A stretch of DNA of 64,000 nt from Bolinopsis microptera (lineage: Eukaryota > Ctenophora > Tentaculata > Lobata > Bolinopsidae). The notes below the pieces were generated by a model. The model saw nothing but the letters and a program-made list of their open reading frames with translations, was not told the origin of the DNA and did no database searches. Positions 46,250 through 57,790 of the stretch are shown here, one piece after another; the first letter of the stretch is position 1, and every line of letters starts with the position of its first letter. The stretch lies in the NCBI RefSeq assembly GCF_026151205.1, contig NC_087076.1, positions 1,373,692 through 1,437,691 of the forward strand, read 5' to 3'. The position numbers and the translations under genes were made by a program.

Positions 46250-46959
46250 AATCTAGTTAATCGTTTTTGAAACTGTCTTTGAAAATGATCTCTATTGCCA
46301 AATTACTTTTAGACCTTCTGTGTGGGAAAATCATCAAGAATTTTTGGCAGCGGAAAACCGCAAACATATCTTCAATTCCTTTCTGTGCGAAAGTTTAAGT
46401 TGTATGCACTCTACATTTCTCAGGATATGGTTGCCTCTACTCTGCAAGGCACATATAATAATTTGTGATAACTAAGACAGATGGTGCAAGCTGGCCATGT
46501 TTTACTTGTGGGTCATTTTGTAACTGGGTTGTAGGAGAAAGCCATTTTGTAACATACTATTTTGAAGGTTTTAATGTGCCCATTAAACATTTTCTGGGGC
46601 CTAGCTCCAAATGCTTAAGAACTGTCCTGCTTCACTCGCCGACATTGCGAAAGTGGAAAATTCGCGAGCGAAGCGAGCGAGCCAAAAAAAGCAGAAAATT
46701 TGTATCTGCGAGGAAATTTTTAACTTTCTGGATGTGGGTATTTGTGAGTGTCATAAGCTGATTGTGTAAGCGGTCTAGATTTATTTATTAATCATTGGAG
46801 ATTATCCTAAATAAGTTGCAGTGTTAAACTAGCCTAATGGAGAGCAATATGGCGTAACAGTGGGGAGGTGGTGGCGTGTTAGAAGCTAAGAAATGGAAAC
46901 AACATAATATGTTGGGGTAGGATGAGAGCTGAGGGTAATTACAGCAACCGATGAAATTG
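46250..46959. other. non-coding
   Basis: No gene supported; a 98-codon frame near 46465 shows no family features. Confidence 0.4.
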
Positions 46960-48180
46960 TAACTGGATCACTGTAATCGCTAAAAGGAAAATGTGCTGAC
47001 TAGACGATATAATAGGAGGAAACACAATTAAAAACTTTTTCATGTGCAGCGAATTTGGAGACAAAAACGCCGCATTAGTAGTCTGAACAATTCGCCAAAT
47101 TTGCAGCATTCAAAAAATTAATTTACAATGTATCTTACGTTATGTCTTGTGCTGATTTTGCTGACAATTCAGGATGTATAAACAAGTGTATATTCAATAT
47201 GATAACTTTGTAACTTTACAACAAGATTTCCAACATATATGTAAAGACGACTAACGCGACTAAAGTGACTCGATTTCAATCTGATCAGAGATTGTGCTAT
47301 TGTGATCCAGCTTGACAAGTTATTCGTTTGCTAAGAATCACCCTCTTTTGTTTTGTTTAATCAGATATCGATAGTTTTAAAAGTCAATGCATTATCAACT
47401 TGCCTTCTGATAATAATGATTAAAAATTTTCTGAGAATATTTTTAGGGAAGAAAAATCATTCTAGACACAATATTATGTTTTTCCTGATTTTAAAAAGTA
47501 ATTATACTTTCCAATGTTTCTAATTTTACCTCATGTCAAATGTTTGACCCTAACCATAGTAATGCCGATGAAATTGTGTCTGGATCACAGTAATCGCTAA
47601 AAGGGAGATGTGCTGACGATATAACAGGAGGAAACACAATTAGTTTGGAAAGGCAGGGACCGGTGAGAGACAGAAAGGGGTTTGTAGTGAATTTAGTTCG
47701 ATGGAAAACAGGTGGTGTAAGGCAAGAGTTCGGTAGTAGCGAGTATATTAGCGTCTCACGAAGAGCGGGGGGGGGGGGGGGCAATTCCAGGAGCCGATGG
47801 TTGACAAGGTTGGGTGACGGCTTGTTAGGAACCGTAAGCTAACATGTATGTGGGGTAATATTTCGTAAATAGTGCGATTCTGTAGTCTGTACCTGCCCAC
47901 AACTTTTTCATAAAATTTGGAGACAAAAACGCCGCAAGTAGTCTGAACAATTCGCAAAATTTGCAGCCTTTAAGTAGATTGTTGTGTTTAAAACGACAAT
48001 TAATTTACAATGTATCTTACGTTATGTCTTGCGCTGATTTTGCTGACAATTCAGGATGTATAAACATTAAACAAGTGTATATTCAATATGATAACTTTGT
48101 AACTTTACAACAAGATTTCTATTATTAGATGTGTATAATAGACGACTAAAGTGATTCGATTTCAATCTGTTGAGAAATTG
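46960..48180. repeat. direct duplication (about 46960-47260 and 47563-48180)
   Basis: Two blocks share CCGATGAAATTGT-CTGGATCAC, GCTAAAAGG, CGATATAA-AGGAGGAAACAC, TTTGGAGACAAAAACGCCGC and the TATCTTACGTTATGTCTTG...CAACAAGATTTC segments. The second block carries an extra 200-bp G-rich piece (47645-47880, with a run of about 15 G at 47767). Confidence 0.8.
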
Positions 48181-49260
48181 TGATCCAGTTCAAGGACAAA
48201 AGAAAATCGCGATCATTTCGGCAAAAAATCGGCGCCACGACAAGCCAAACTTGGCAAAATCGCGGCAAATTCGCAGAAATTTCCTCATCTTTGCCTTTGT
48301 TTATAAGAGGGCCTCTATGTATCGTCTTCTGAATGTTTGCAGTTTTCCAGACATTGATTGGGGTGTCTAGTAGTTAACTTTATGTCTAGTGGTAAACTTA
48401 TGTCTAGTGGTCTAAGTTTTTATGTCTAAGTTTTAGGGAAGTTGAGAAGTTTTCGGCTAACAATGTTACGTCAGCAGACGAGTGGGTTAAGAAATGCTTG
48501 TGAAAGTGGATTCCGGGAAACCAATTTTTCCACGGTTCATGCTACCCTGATCATTATGAGCCTAACATATACCGTACCTAATAGTAGTACCTACCTCTCG
48601 ATATACGGTTTTGGAATTTTTTCCTGAAACCACTTTTGTTCATGTTTCATGCTACTCTGATCATTATGAGCGAAAATATATTTTCGCACCTACCCCTCGA
48701 TATTAATTCTACTTTCCATAAATGTTTCTAATTAATTTCTAGTTTTACCTCATGTTAAACATTTGACCCTAACCATAGTTATGGGTATATCGATCTTATC
48801 TCATTGTACACAGCGATACCTAGTTGAAGTACACAAATCTGATAGAACGAATAACGGCCGATGCGATGGTGCACAAAAAACTGCGGTACTAGAGTATTAG
48901 GTCAATAGTGCGATTCCGCACCCACCGCACTTATATAGGTTGCCTCTGTTTGGGACCCACTGCATGATGACCTTACTACAGCTGCCTCAAGATCTGATCT
49001 GGGGTACTAATAGTAAAGTATTATACATGGGGGCCGGGGGGAGCGGGGGGGGGGGTTTAGCTGGGGCTAGAAGTCAGTACACATACGTTGGCTCTTATTA
49101 TATAAGCTATTATAATCAGTGATAATAACAATTCATATCAGAAAGAATTATTTCGATCGGGCCTTCAGTGACTGAGAAAGAAGCCCCAACGCGAACGTAA
49201 CATGCCAAAACCTCAAGGTCGAACGTTCGACCAAGAAGTAGGCCAGGAGATCTGATCTGG
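48181..49260. other. non-coding
   Basis: No gene. Holds two inverted copies of the GATCA...TAGCATGAAACATG motif (near 48535-48560 and 48635-48665) and a (G)n tract near 49031-49058. Confidence 0.4.
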
Positions 49261-49264
49261 TGTT

Positions 49265-49385
49265 CTCCAGTGAAAAATAATTCACATAATATTGCTTAAG
49301 TGGATTATTTAATGTGTATTGTGTAATGGCTAACGGAGGGGGGGGGGGGGGGGGGCTTACGTAATATTATGTGAACGATCCCTCA
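49265..49385. mobile_element. GGGGTCGTTCAC-type MITE (copy D)
   Basis: A run of about 19 G flanked by GGCTAACGGAG on the left and TTACGTAATATTATGTGAACGATCC on the right. The left terminus is degenerate. Confidence 0.55.
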
Positions 49386-49629
49386 TGAGTATTCAGTTAT
49401 TACAGTGCTCAGTTTTTACGATGCTCAGTCTAAAACTGACTCCGATAAGGATCTTTTGTTTTCTGATTTTTACGCGAATCGTTACTGTTTGTGTTGAACT
49501 TGATATTTACCAAACTTGCAATAACTCGCAATAAATATATACGAATGCGTTCAAAGTATAACTTAAAATGTAAATACATTTCGTTTTAGTAAAAGTTATT
49601 CTCTCATTAATAGGATAGTTAGGCAGTCC

Positions 49630-50939
49630 ATGGAAATGGCCGACGAAACGGAACTAACCATGAAATCCTTTCCCTCTTCCGCTGGTACCTCTCAAAAAAA
49701 CCACTCTTGGACCAGACAGGACTACCTAATTGTCTCACTGGCGGTAATGATAAAGATCGGTGATGGTGTTGAGGCTTACCTCCCTGGAGTCATTACTCAG
49801 AAAGTTTCTTTTGAACTCAGTTTATCGGACTTTCAAGAGGGAATCTTAGCAGTGATAATGTATTTGTTTTGGTCGATCGCAGTCATGATATCAGTCTTGA
49901 TTTCAAATAGATTTGGGGAAAGATTCACATTGCTTTTGTCACTCTATATGTCCATTGTGTTTGCTATCTTATGTGCGGTGGTTCCTAATTATTACACCCT
50001 TCTCCTTTCCAGGGCTTTAACCGGTATCTGTATTGGTTTGAACGGGGGTACAATTGGAATTTTCCTCGCCAAGCTCGTTTCTTCTAAAGAAATACTTACC
50101 CAAAGTTCTTTTCTAGCTGAAGGTCTTGCTGTTCCAGTCGGTGGAGCTTGGGTTTCAGTGCTCGGGTGGCTCCTTGACCTCGTGAACTGGAGAGTTTTCG
50201 TTCTGCTGACTTCTATTCCACTATTTGTTCCTCCGATCATCATGCTTCATTTTTGCATTGTTGAAAATCTGGAAGAGGTTGAAGTAGAAATTGAGCCAGT
50301 TGTTCCGACTGAAACTGCCAGCCTAGTTGGCACAGAACCACACAGTGTCCTGAATTTTACCGGAAGGGTCATCAAATCAAGTCTGTTTGTCTTCTCTAAC
50401 CTTTGCGTTGGATATGGATCTATTATTCTTCTACCATGGCTGATGAGAAGCTACAAGAAACGCATTTCTCTCGAAAATGAAGGTGTTGAATGGGAGGAAA
50501 TAATGCAAGGTAACAATCTCCTAATACTGGTGGTAGTAAATGGTGCTAACGTCATAGGGAGACTTGAATAGGGTATTTCCTGTGGAGTCGTGTAAAATTC
50601 CTGATCCTGCAATCTACAATAACGGCAATAATAGCCTTGAGCTACGGTATTATTCTGGCAGATCCGGGCCTGACAGCTTCAGTGGTGCTGTTAGGGCTCG
50701 CAAAGTTGTGCTACGCCATACAAGCAGTGGAAATTGCTATACTAACATACGATTACAATTATTACGGGAAGTCGCGATTGGAGTTGGGGGTTAAAATTAC
50801 GATGGCTTGCGGATTGACTGGGAGCATAACAGGCACCGCTCTAGCTGCATTCCTGAATCCTTCACACTGCAGTTATGACCACCTTAGTGATTGTGTGTGT
50901 TGAGCTGGTCGTCATCTGCTCTATGAGGGAACGATTCTA
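49630..50939 (+). pseudogene. MFS transporter, SVOP/SV2-like, with two frameshifts
   Basis: The first 313 codons are open and convincing: GDGVEAYLPGVITQ in TM1, RFGERFTLLLSLY between TM2 and TM3, SRALTGICIGLNGG in TM4, and a NWRVFVLLTSIPLFVPP segment at TM6, all as in the SVOP/SV2 branch of the major facilitator family. A shift near 50565 moves the remainder to another frame (WSRVKF...ALSYGIILADPGL, then YYGKSRLELG and LAAFLNP). A second shift near 50862 moves it again to TAVMTTLVIVCVELVVICSM...ERF, stop at 50939. The joined pieces span the expected 12 helices, so this is a very young pseudogene, or the two indels are assembly errors. The paralogue at 7200-8830 is more decayed. Confidence 0.8.
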
Positions 50940-51420
50940 ATAACATTAAGGGCTGAGCGTTTGTACTACAGTGAAACCTATATATAATACTAGCCCTCTC
51001 CGGAAAACGAAAAGTGCACAGTATAGAAAAAAAAGCAGTATAGAGACGTTGGTAGACCTTAGCCACAGCCTAGGAAGGGTGCAACACATAATCCACCCTA
51101 CCCTGATCTGGATTAAACAAATAATGAATAAGACCAACAAACTTTTACCTAATAATGCAGGCCATCTTACTCAATATAAAAAGTAGCTTTTATAACAAAC
51201 TTACATATTCTGACCGGTAAGTATATGAATCTTCTGCACTGTTTTTCATCCCCACAATTCTTGTTTTCTAATCGGAATGTAACATGATTTTAGAACTGCC
51301 ATTCCTGTGTGAGAGTTTTTAAGTTAGTTTTTAAAAAAGATTGGATATGAACATAGTTTACATCGTTTACATGGTTTAGATGTTAAATTTTAAGTATTCC
51401 GTTGACTAGAATTTTGTCAA
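50940..51420. other. non-coding
   Basis: No gene; 3' flank of the MFS copy. Confidence 0.4.
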
Positions 51421-52310
51421 TTGAAAAAAGGAAACCGACTTTTAAAAATGATCATATCAATATTCCCTACTATACACATTATATTTAAAGTTATAATACA
51501 TATAGATTATTGTAACGATTTATATTTTGGTATTAGCGAGAAGCTTTTACATCAGCTCCAGTTATTATTACTAAAATATGCTGCAGCAAAAGCCGTTACT
51601 GGTAAATATAAGCATGACCATCTGAAAGACGACCTGACTAATCTTCACTGGCTGGATGTAAAGAAAAGGATCGTTTTCAAAATATTACTGCTGTCTCACA
51701 AGCCATTATTGGGGCTCGCTCCAACGTATATTTAAGACATGTTTCGGTATACTCATCATGGTCACACATTAAAACTTATGGTTCCATCGTTTAACCATAA
51801 GTTTGGTGAGCGAAGCTTCTCAGTGGTGGCTCCAAAGATCTACAACCGTCTGCCTACTACCATCACATCTTACTATATATAAAGCGAGACGATATATATG
51901 GTTCCGTGCCATTTTACTGACACCACGGCATCAACTTTAACGGGACTTTCCTCAAAAACCGTAAAAGATATACAACTGAAACTTTTTTGACTGGGTCAAA
52001 TGCTTTAATGGCCTTCAAATCAGTATGAAAAAATAAAAAATTGGCCAAGGAATAAGAATTTTAGTGCCCAAAATTTGGACCCCCAAGTGCTGTCAAAAAC
52101 GCGAATTAAATAGGTAATAATTATTTTAGTCTCTTGAGTCTTGACACCACTTTATAGTAAGACGGGCTCCTGCTAGTCAGCTTAATCCCTGGAATCCTTT
52201 AAAGCATTTCTAAAAACTTTCTTATTCAAATTGTCTCAGCATGAACTTGAAGAACTTTATCAATGACTGATTTTGGCCTTCTTTAATTTTAAGCTTCATT
52301 CTCTGATTTT
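51421..52310 (+). pseudogene. LINE RT C-terminal fragment, split by a Helitron
   Basis: Reads HIDYCNDLYFGISEKLLHQLQ, DDLTNLHWLDVKKRIVFKIL and KPLLGLAPTYI, then (after one stop) KFGERSFSVVAPKIYNRLPT, typical of CR1-like LINE reverse transcriptase tails. The same frame resumes after 52176 with SLESFK-FLKTF, ending near 52265. The Helitron at 51868-52176 sits between the two halves. Confidence 0.85.
51868..52176 (+). mobile_element. non-autonomous Helitron (309 bp) inside a LINE
   Basis: Starts TCTTACTATATATAAAGCGAG after A and ends GACGGGCTCCTGCTAG before T. Removing it rejoins the LINE frame exactly, with no target duplication, as expected for A|T Helitron insertion. It is the shorter relative of 20196-20683. 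Confidence 0.9.
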
Positions 52311-52726
52311 AGTATGAAGTATGAACGATATTATATTTTCAAGTATATGATAGCAGTCCTAACTTTTACCATGATAGTTTCTGGGATGACTAGATTAAAC
52401 ACTGCTGAGTATAAGTTTATCTTAATAGTGGTGTTCTTAAACTTCAATTTATTATTATTAATATTATATATTTCATTTGTACTAAATTTGACAATAAATC
52501 AAAAACAGGACACTATTTATGAAACACCCTGTATATAACATAATATCAACTACATGTCATGTTATTTGCATAAAATATACATTCAAAATACAAAGCATGC
52601 TATAATTTGGTTGAACAGCACCATTTTATTTGTCAGATCAACAAGTAAATTACAATCCAATGTAATAACCCAGTACATAAATATCAGAGTTTATTTATCA
52701 TCTTGATGAGAAATGTTCAGAAATTA
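52311..52726. other. non-coding; mariner-like right end at 52510-52537
   Basis: CACTATTTATGAAACACCCTGTA then TATA is a right-end mariner-type terminus without a visible partner. The remainder is the 3' flank of LIN37, with AATAAA on the minus strand near 52690. Confidence 0.4.
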
Positions 52727-53368
52727 TCAGAGTTGAGAACCACTGTCAGGTGTAGATGGTTGTTTTAATGCCTTAATAAAGTTAACACACTCTGGATGAG
52801 CTCTAAAGTTTTCCTCATAAGTTTCCTGCCAACGCTCCCGGACTGACTTCCACCTTTTCAAATTCATTTTTCTCAATGTGTTAATATCAACTTCAGTTTT
52901 GATAGGAATGCTGGTCCCCTCAATAGCTTGGGGTGGTTCACATTCAGGATAAGGGCTAGTATCCGTGCAGTCATAGCAAAATACTGTCTGACTTTCTGCC
53001 TCACTATCACAACTCTCATACCGTGATTTTATTTGTGGGGGTGATGGTCTATTTAGCATCCATTCTCTTGAGGCTGAGTAGAGAGTGCTCTCAGTTGTCA
53101 AGTTGTTCAAATTTATTGATCTGTCATACAATGTCATTATATGTGGCATATTGGTAGTTTCAGCAGAACGTAAACGAGTGACATGGTCACGTCTCCTTTT
53201 TCTTGGGCTGGCCCGATGAACAGCTTGTATGGTCAGCTCATCTTCACCTGGTTTGCAGTCCTCTGAAATATCTTCCTTGTGATTAGAAGAAATCCCAACT
53301 TGGCATTGATCACCATTTTCTATTGAGAGTAACAAATCGAACTGTTGTCGGGCTTCTTTAATGTTCAT
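52727..53368 (-). CDS. LIN37: LIN37, MuvB/DREAM complex subunit
   Basis: Intronless, 213 residues. Residues 74-110 (MPHIMTLYDRSINLNNLTTE ... REWMLNRPSP) match the conserved LIN37 core (Y-IKLFDRSVDLA ... CRAWMRN), the region that binds the other MuvB proteins. Residues 165-200 (LRKMNLKRWKSVRERWQE ... FIKAL) match the C-terminal RNMQRWKRIRQRWKE helix. A basic stretch (SPRKRRRDHVTRLR, 54-67) looks like a nuclear signal. LIN37 helps LIN9, LIN52, LIN54 and RBAP48 repress cell-cycle genes in quiescence. Length is close to vertebrate LIN37 (about 246). Confidence 0.88.
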   Translation of the reverse strand: MNIKEARQQFDLLLSIENGDQCQVGISSNHKEDISEDCKPGEDELTIQAVHRASPRKRRRDHVTRLRSAETTNMPHIMTLYDRSINLNNLTTESTLYSASREWMLNRPSPPQIKSRYESCDSEAESQTVFCYDCTDTSPYPECEPPQAIEGTSIPIKTEVDINTLRKMNLKRWKSVRERWQETYEENFRAHPECVNFIKALKQPSTPDSGSQL

Positions 53369-53550
53369 TTTGAAACCTACAAGATATCAAGTCAGTTAAA
53401 AATAACTAAATAAGTTTATGATCAAGTGTATATTTCAATTATTGGTTTGCATATTAAGTAAGTCTGATAACTTACATACTTCATATCAGCACTGTGTGAC
53501 ACAAGATGTGCTTTATAACATGATTTGTTTACAAAATCAACTTGATCAAT

Positions 53551-53938
53551 ATGTCTCTGAAAGAAGCAGACGTCTTGGCATCACTTGCAGAAGTAAAACA
53601 ATTTAAGTGAAACAAATTTGTTAATTTTGTCGTCTATTTACAGAAACTGTGGAGTAATGAAAACTATTGAATACTACAGCGTTAGAGATCATGAAATAAA
53701 AATAGCCATAAGGTGCACTTTTATGTTCTACACAAATTCTGGATGCCACACTTACTGTACAGACAATATACTGAACAGCAACCTTATCAGCGAACATGAA
53801 CAAGAGGGCTGTGCTGGTTGTATTCTAAAATTAGAAATCGGAAAAGGTTTCAGTTCAAACTTAGTCATGAAATTATTACCATGGGTGGGTTGGAAATTTT
53901 ATTGGATTAATGCAGCCTACTCAGCTAAAAGAATTTGA
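53551..53938 (+). CDS. possible short two-exon gene, unknown
   Basis: Exon 53551-53606 (MSLKEADVLASLAEVKQF) could join 53644-53938 across a 37-nt GTGAAA...TTTACAG intron, giving 116 residues. It would be read divergently from LIN37, whose start lies 183 bp away. The second part has many Cys and no recognised domain, and the stop falls right before a mariner-type MITE. A spurious ORF is equally possible. Confidence 0.25.
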
Positions 53939-53943
53939 AACTA

Positions 53944-54710
53944 CAGGGTGGGCCAAAAGTCAGTGTGCAAACGTTGGCCTTAATAGCTCAGTCACTGAGT
54001 GCCCAATTGAAAAACTTCCTTCTAGTATGACTTAGTACCACCACTGGTTCGAGGAATTTGTCAACTCGAAAAATATTCGCGTTCATTTTTTTCAAATGGA
54101 GGTTCATTTTCACATTTATTTGACAGTTTGGATAGTCGGATCAAGCTAAATGTTATTGAATTGTGTTTGGCCATTCGAATTACGTTTGTCCTGAAAGAAT
54201 TAGAACTGTAGCTTCTCAGATGACCGAGATACGAAGCATAACGAGTTTATTCATTACGTGTGATCAGGTGATTGGTTTACCTAATCACATGATAAGGTGA
54301 CCCCGTTAACTACCCCGTTAAACATTATGGGAATTGTTAAGGGTGCCCAATTAAGGTGTCGTGTCACGGTGTCACATAATCACCCAGTCAATTTTGTTAA
54401 CGAGATACACAAAATGCTTGATAACTTCGTCATTTCTAATCCGTTTTGCCTCATGTTTTCGGATCATATGCAACATTTGATAATCTACCGTCTCTGAAAA
54501 AATTAGGCGTTCAGCATGTTCAGAGAAAACAATATAGGTGTTTTAATATTGAATGGGCGTGGTCTAAAATATTCGAATTTTCAAATTTTGACGACGGAAT
54601 CCTCGAACCAGTAAGTACAGTATGCCATCTGCAAAGCAACAGCTCTCAAATATAAAACACGGCGGAGGTATAAGACCCAACGTTTGCACACTGACTTTTG
54701 GCCCACCCTG
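53944..54710. mobile_element. mariner-type MITE with TA target (767 bp)
   Basis: CAGGGTGGGCCAAAAGTCAG...TTTGCACACTG-type inverted termini of about 30 bp (left CAGTGTGCAAACGTTGG, right CAACGTTTGCACACTGAC) with TA on both sides. No transposase frame. The right part is related to 45060-45321. Confidence 0.8.
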
Positions 54711-54712
54711 TA

Positions 54713-55365
54713 GATTTAACGGTTAAATTATTTTTTAAAGGGGGGACCCTTAACCCATGTAGCTATGACACCTCACAGCAAGTAGACCAAAGTGGCTCTT
54801 GCTTGTGAACAGTGCATCAACTACCCGCCGAGGTGGTGGGTTGGGAGTCCCCCCTGCACTGGGATCATTTCGTCTGTAAAATTGTATACAGTACAAACAC
54901 TATGGTAAACTATCTACAAAATTTACATAAACAAATCTAGGAGACCCTAGGATATCTGATCTTAAGTTCGTGCTAGTTATATATATGAAATATATTTTTG
55001 TCTGCTTTAATTGATACTATTAATAAAATTGTTGTTTTCTTGAGATTGTTGTTATCTTGATTACAAAATAGTCGACCACACTGCTTCCATTGTATTTGTG
55101 ACAGATCATTTTTCCAGTGGTGTCCCCGAGGGTACGTCCATTACGGTGTGTGCAAAAGCTTCCAGACACGCGCATTCCTTGCCCCGTTAGTTACCTGTCC
55201 TTCCAAAACCAAACTAGCAGTCAAGGACAAAAAGTCATACACCAAATGGGCATTATATGTTATGAATTTTTTTACATCTTTTTATTCTGTAAAAATGTGC
55301 TAAAATTAAATTTCTTGTTTCATTGAAAATTTATTGTTTCATTGATTAAGAATTTTCAGTTGGTT
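54713..55365. other. non-coding, dispersed repeat pieces
   Basis: A GATCTTAAGTTCGTGCTAGTT...AATAAAATTGTTGTTTTC segment (54957-55045) recurs at 57140-57480, where about 230 bp is inserted after GTCTGCTTTAA. No gene. Confidence 0.45.
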
Positions 55366-55369
55366 ATTA

Positions 55370-55545
55370 ATAACCATGTCAAGAAAGCAGATTTCATGCA
55401 TGGTAGGTGCATAACAAGAGAGGATATAGTCTGGGAGTTTTCCAGTTCTTGCATTTGCATCGCCACACATGATAACTTCTCCCTTATGACGTAGTCTAAT
55501 ACAGAGGGTGTCAAGAGCATATCCTCTAAAATCATCTAATTTGTT
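55370..55545 (-). pseudogene. LINE endonuclease fragment
   Basis: The minus strand reads GEVIMCGDANARTGKLPDYI, the GD(A/F)NAR motif region of an APE-type retrotransposon endonuclease. Both sides are truncated. Confidence 0.6.
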
Positions 55546-56034
55546 TAATTTTAACTAAAAGGGAGGGGGCACCAACAAGAGGGCGCTTTTTTGGCGGGGG
55601 GGGGGGGGGGCTCCAACAGGCAACGTTACGCCACTGTGATGCTCCAATTATAGTGTTATTCAATAAAACTAGTAAAGCACTAGTATAAAGAATGAACAAC
55701 TTACAATGATGAAACAGTATTACATGGAATAACCTAAAGGGGATGTTGTTAGGTAACAAGATATATAAAATAGGCGGACACCCTGAAGCTGATGTCAAAG
55801 AATGTCCTTTCAAATAATAATAACAAATATCAAAGAGACAATTCGATTTCATTTTTACCATAACACAGTACATAATACGCTGGACAGTTATGAGCTGTAT
55901 GTTTCACAAAATATGATGTGCGCAATAAAATTAATTAAAATTAAAATTTTGGCTCTTTTAATTAACAAATGTGACATGTAACTGTAAAATAACAATTAAA
56001 TAGAAAAAATTAAAATTTCTCAACAACAAACAAC
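55546..56034. other. non-coding with poly-G tract
   Basis: A run of about 15 G at 55596-55610 and no gene; A-rich towards the LINE fragment that follows. Confidence 0.4.
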
Positions 56035-56540
56035 GTGTGGCTGTGTGCGCAGCGTGGTGTACCTTCTGAACTATATTTGAAAATATATAATGCTCTTTTT
56101 GAATCACATCTCAGTTATGGTATAAGTGTTTGGGGTGTTGTCCTCAAAGAACGGTCCAATGATAGTCTTTTCATCACACAGAAGCACTGTATAAGGATCC
56201 TTTTTGGCGACCTTGACTCATATTTAAATAAATAATCAACATGTGCACGTACTAGACCATACGGTATAGTATGCAAAAACTAGACCGTAAACACTTTGAA
56301 AAGGAGCATACAAAACCCATTTTTAATAGATTAAAAATTCTTACAACTCAAAACTTGTACAAATATAACTGTATCTTAAAATTTTCTAAGATTATCAAGT
56401 ACCACTGCCCATACTCCCTTTATGAGGCTATAAACATTTCAAATCGTGCAACAAGTCTAACGGTTATTCTTCTAAATAAATCAAATACCTTTTTGTTTAA
56501 TGCAGCCAAGCTTTGGAACGCTGTTCATAAAAAATTTTAA
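56035..56540 (+). pseudogene. LINE RT C-terminal fragment
   Basis: YLKIYNALFESHLSYGISVWG, then (frameshift) KEHTKPIFNRLKILTTQNLY and NTFLFNAAKLWNAV are the post-RT region of CR1/Jockey-like LINEs. A stop separates the two frames near 56235. Confidence 0.8.
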
Positions 56541-57544
56541 CTTCAAGCAATTGCTTAGAAACGTCCATTAACTTGATAAAATTGAGAACCAAAGCACTAT
56601 TAATACAAGCACAGGCAGCTGACTTAAAAGATTCTTGGAATCCAAACAATTTTAAATTGCAGTAATTAAATCTAATTGCAGCGGCACACACTTACTATTA
56701 CTATCATGATTGTACTATAGACAGAAAATCACTCAAATCTATTTTGGGCGCTTTTAACCATTTGTTGTAATGTTTTTAGATACTAAATAATATCTAAATT
56801 TATAAAAAAATTTATCGGAACGAATTAATTGATATTTAATAATTTATTCGGTAGTTTTTATCTGATATTGATATTGATATTGATTATATTGATATTGTTA
56901 TTATTGAACGAAGCTAACTCTAGACATAGCTAATATTACTTCTTTTAACAAAGGGACTTGGAGTATAAACGACCAAGTTCGCATAAATTCCTATCCAACC
57001 AAGAACTCAGGAGGCAAAGGTGGGTGCGTAAACTTTTGGTCTGCACTCTCCGATCCTGTATCACTCTGGATTCTTCTCGACGTATCTTTGTAAAAGGTAT
57101 ATACCTTCTAGTCAATCTCTTGCTACTCCAAGTCCCCTAAGATATTTGATCTAAAGTTCGTGCTAGTTATATATATATGAAATATATTTTTGTCTGCTTT
57201 AAGGAAGCAGTTCTAACGAACTCTTCTCAAACACAAGGATATATCTTGTGAACTCGGCTAGTATATATGAAACATTTGTCATGGAGTTGTAGAGGGAGTT
57301 ATGTGCCTCGCCGAGCTAAAGTAGTGGATGACCTTGCTGTACGGCAAGTTAAACAAGGATCTGAAACTACTAGGTTCCATACAGACTCAACTCTGCACCC
57401 GTGTCAATAAGTTCATTATATGCAAGCCTCTTGATTTAATTGATATTACTAAATAAAATTGTTGTTTTCTTGAAATTGTTGTTTTTTTGTATATACTATA
57501 TGGTTGAAATTTTTTTTAAATAATTTTTTTAAACTAATGAAAGA
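56541..57544. other. non-coding, repeat remnants
   Basis: AT-rich with TGATATTGATAT runs (56860-56900). The second copy of the 54957-type repeat (57140-57480) is interrupted by about 230 bp flanked by TTTAA. Confidence 0.4.
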
Positions 57545-57790
57545 AAAAAAATGTCTTACCACATCGCAATACCTCTCTTTTCTTTTCCTGGCGATGAGGT
57601 CTGCCACTCTATTTAGAAACCGCTTACATTCTTTGGACATGCCTCCAGTTGTGAGAAATACGGCTGGGGTGAAAGTGGCCTTCTCTACATTCAACACTCT
57701 CTCCAAGTACTCATCCTTCTTCTCCTTTTCGTTCTCTTCGTATACTTCTTGAAGAGTTTTGGTCCTGTTTGATAAGCAATTGGGGTGTGA
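57545..57790 (-). pseudogene. retroelement ORF fragment (VEKATFTP...TTGGM motif)
   Basis: KTLQEVYEENEKEKKDEYLE, then VLNVEKATFTPAVFLTTGGM and FLNRVADLIARKRKERY. This block commonly follows the reverse transcriptase in a class of invertebrate retroelements. No RT is adjacent. Confidence 0.6.
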
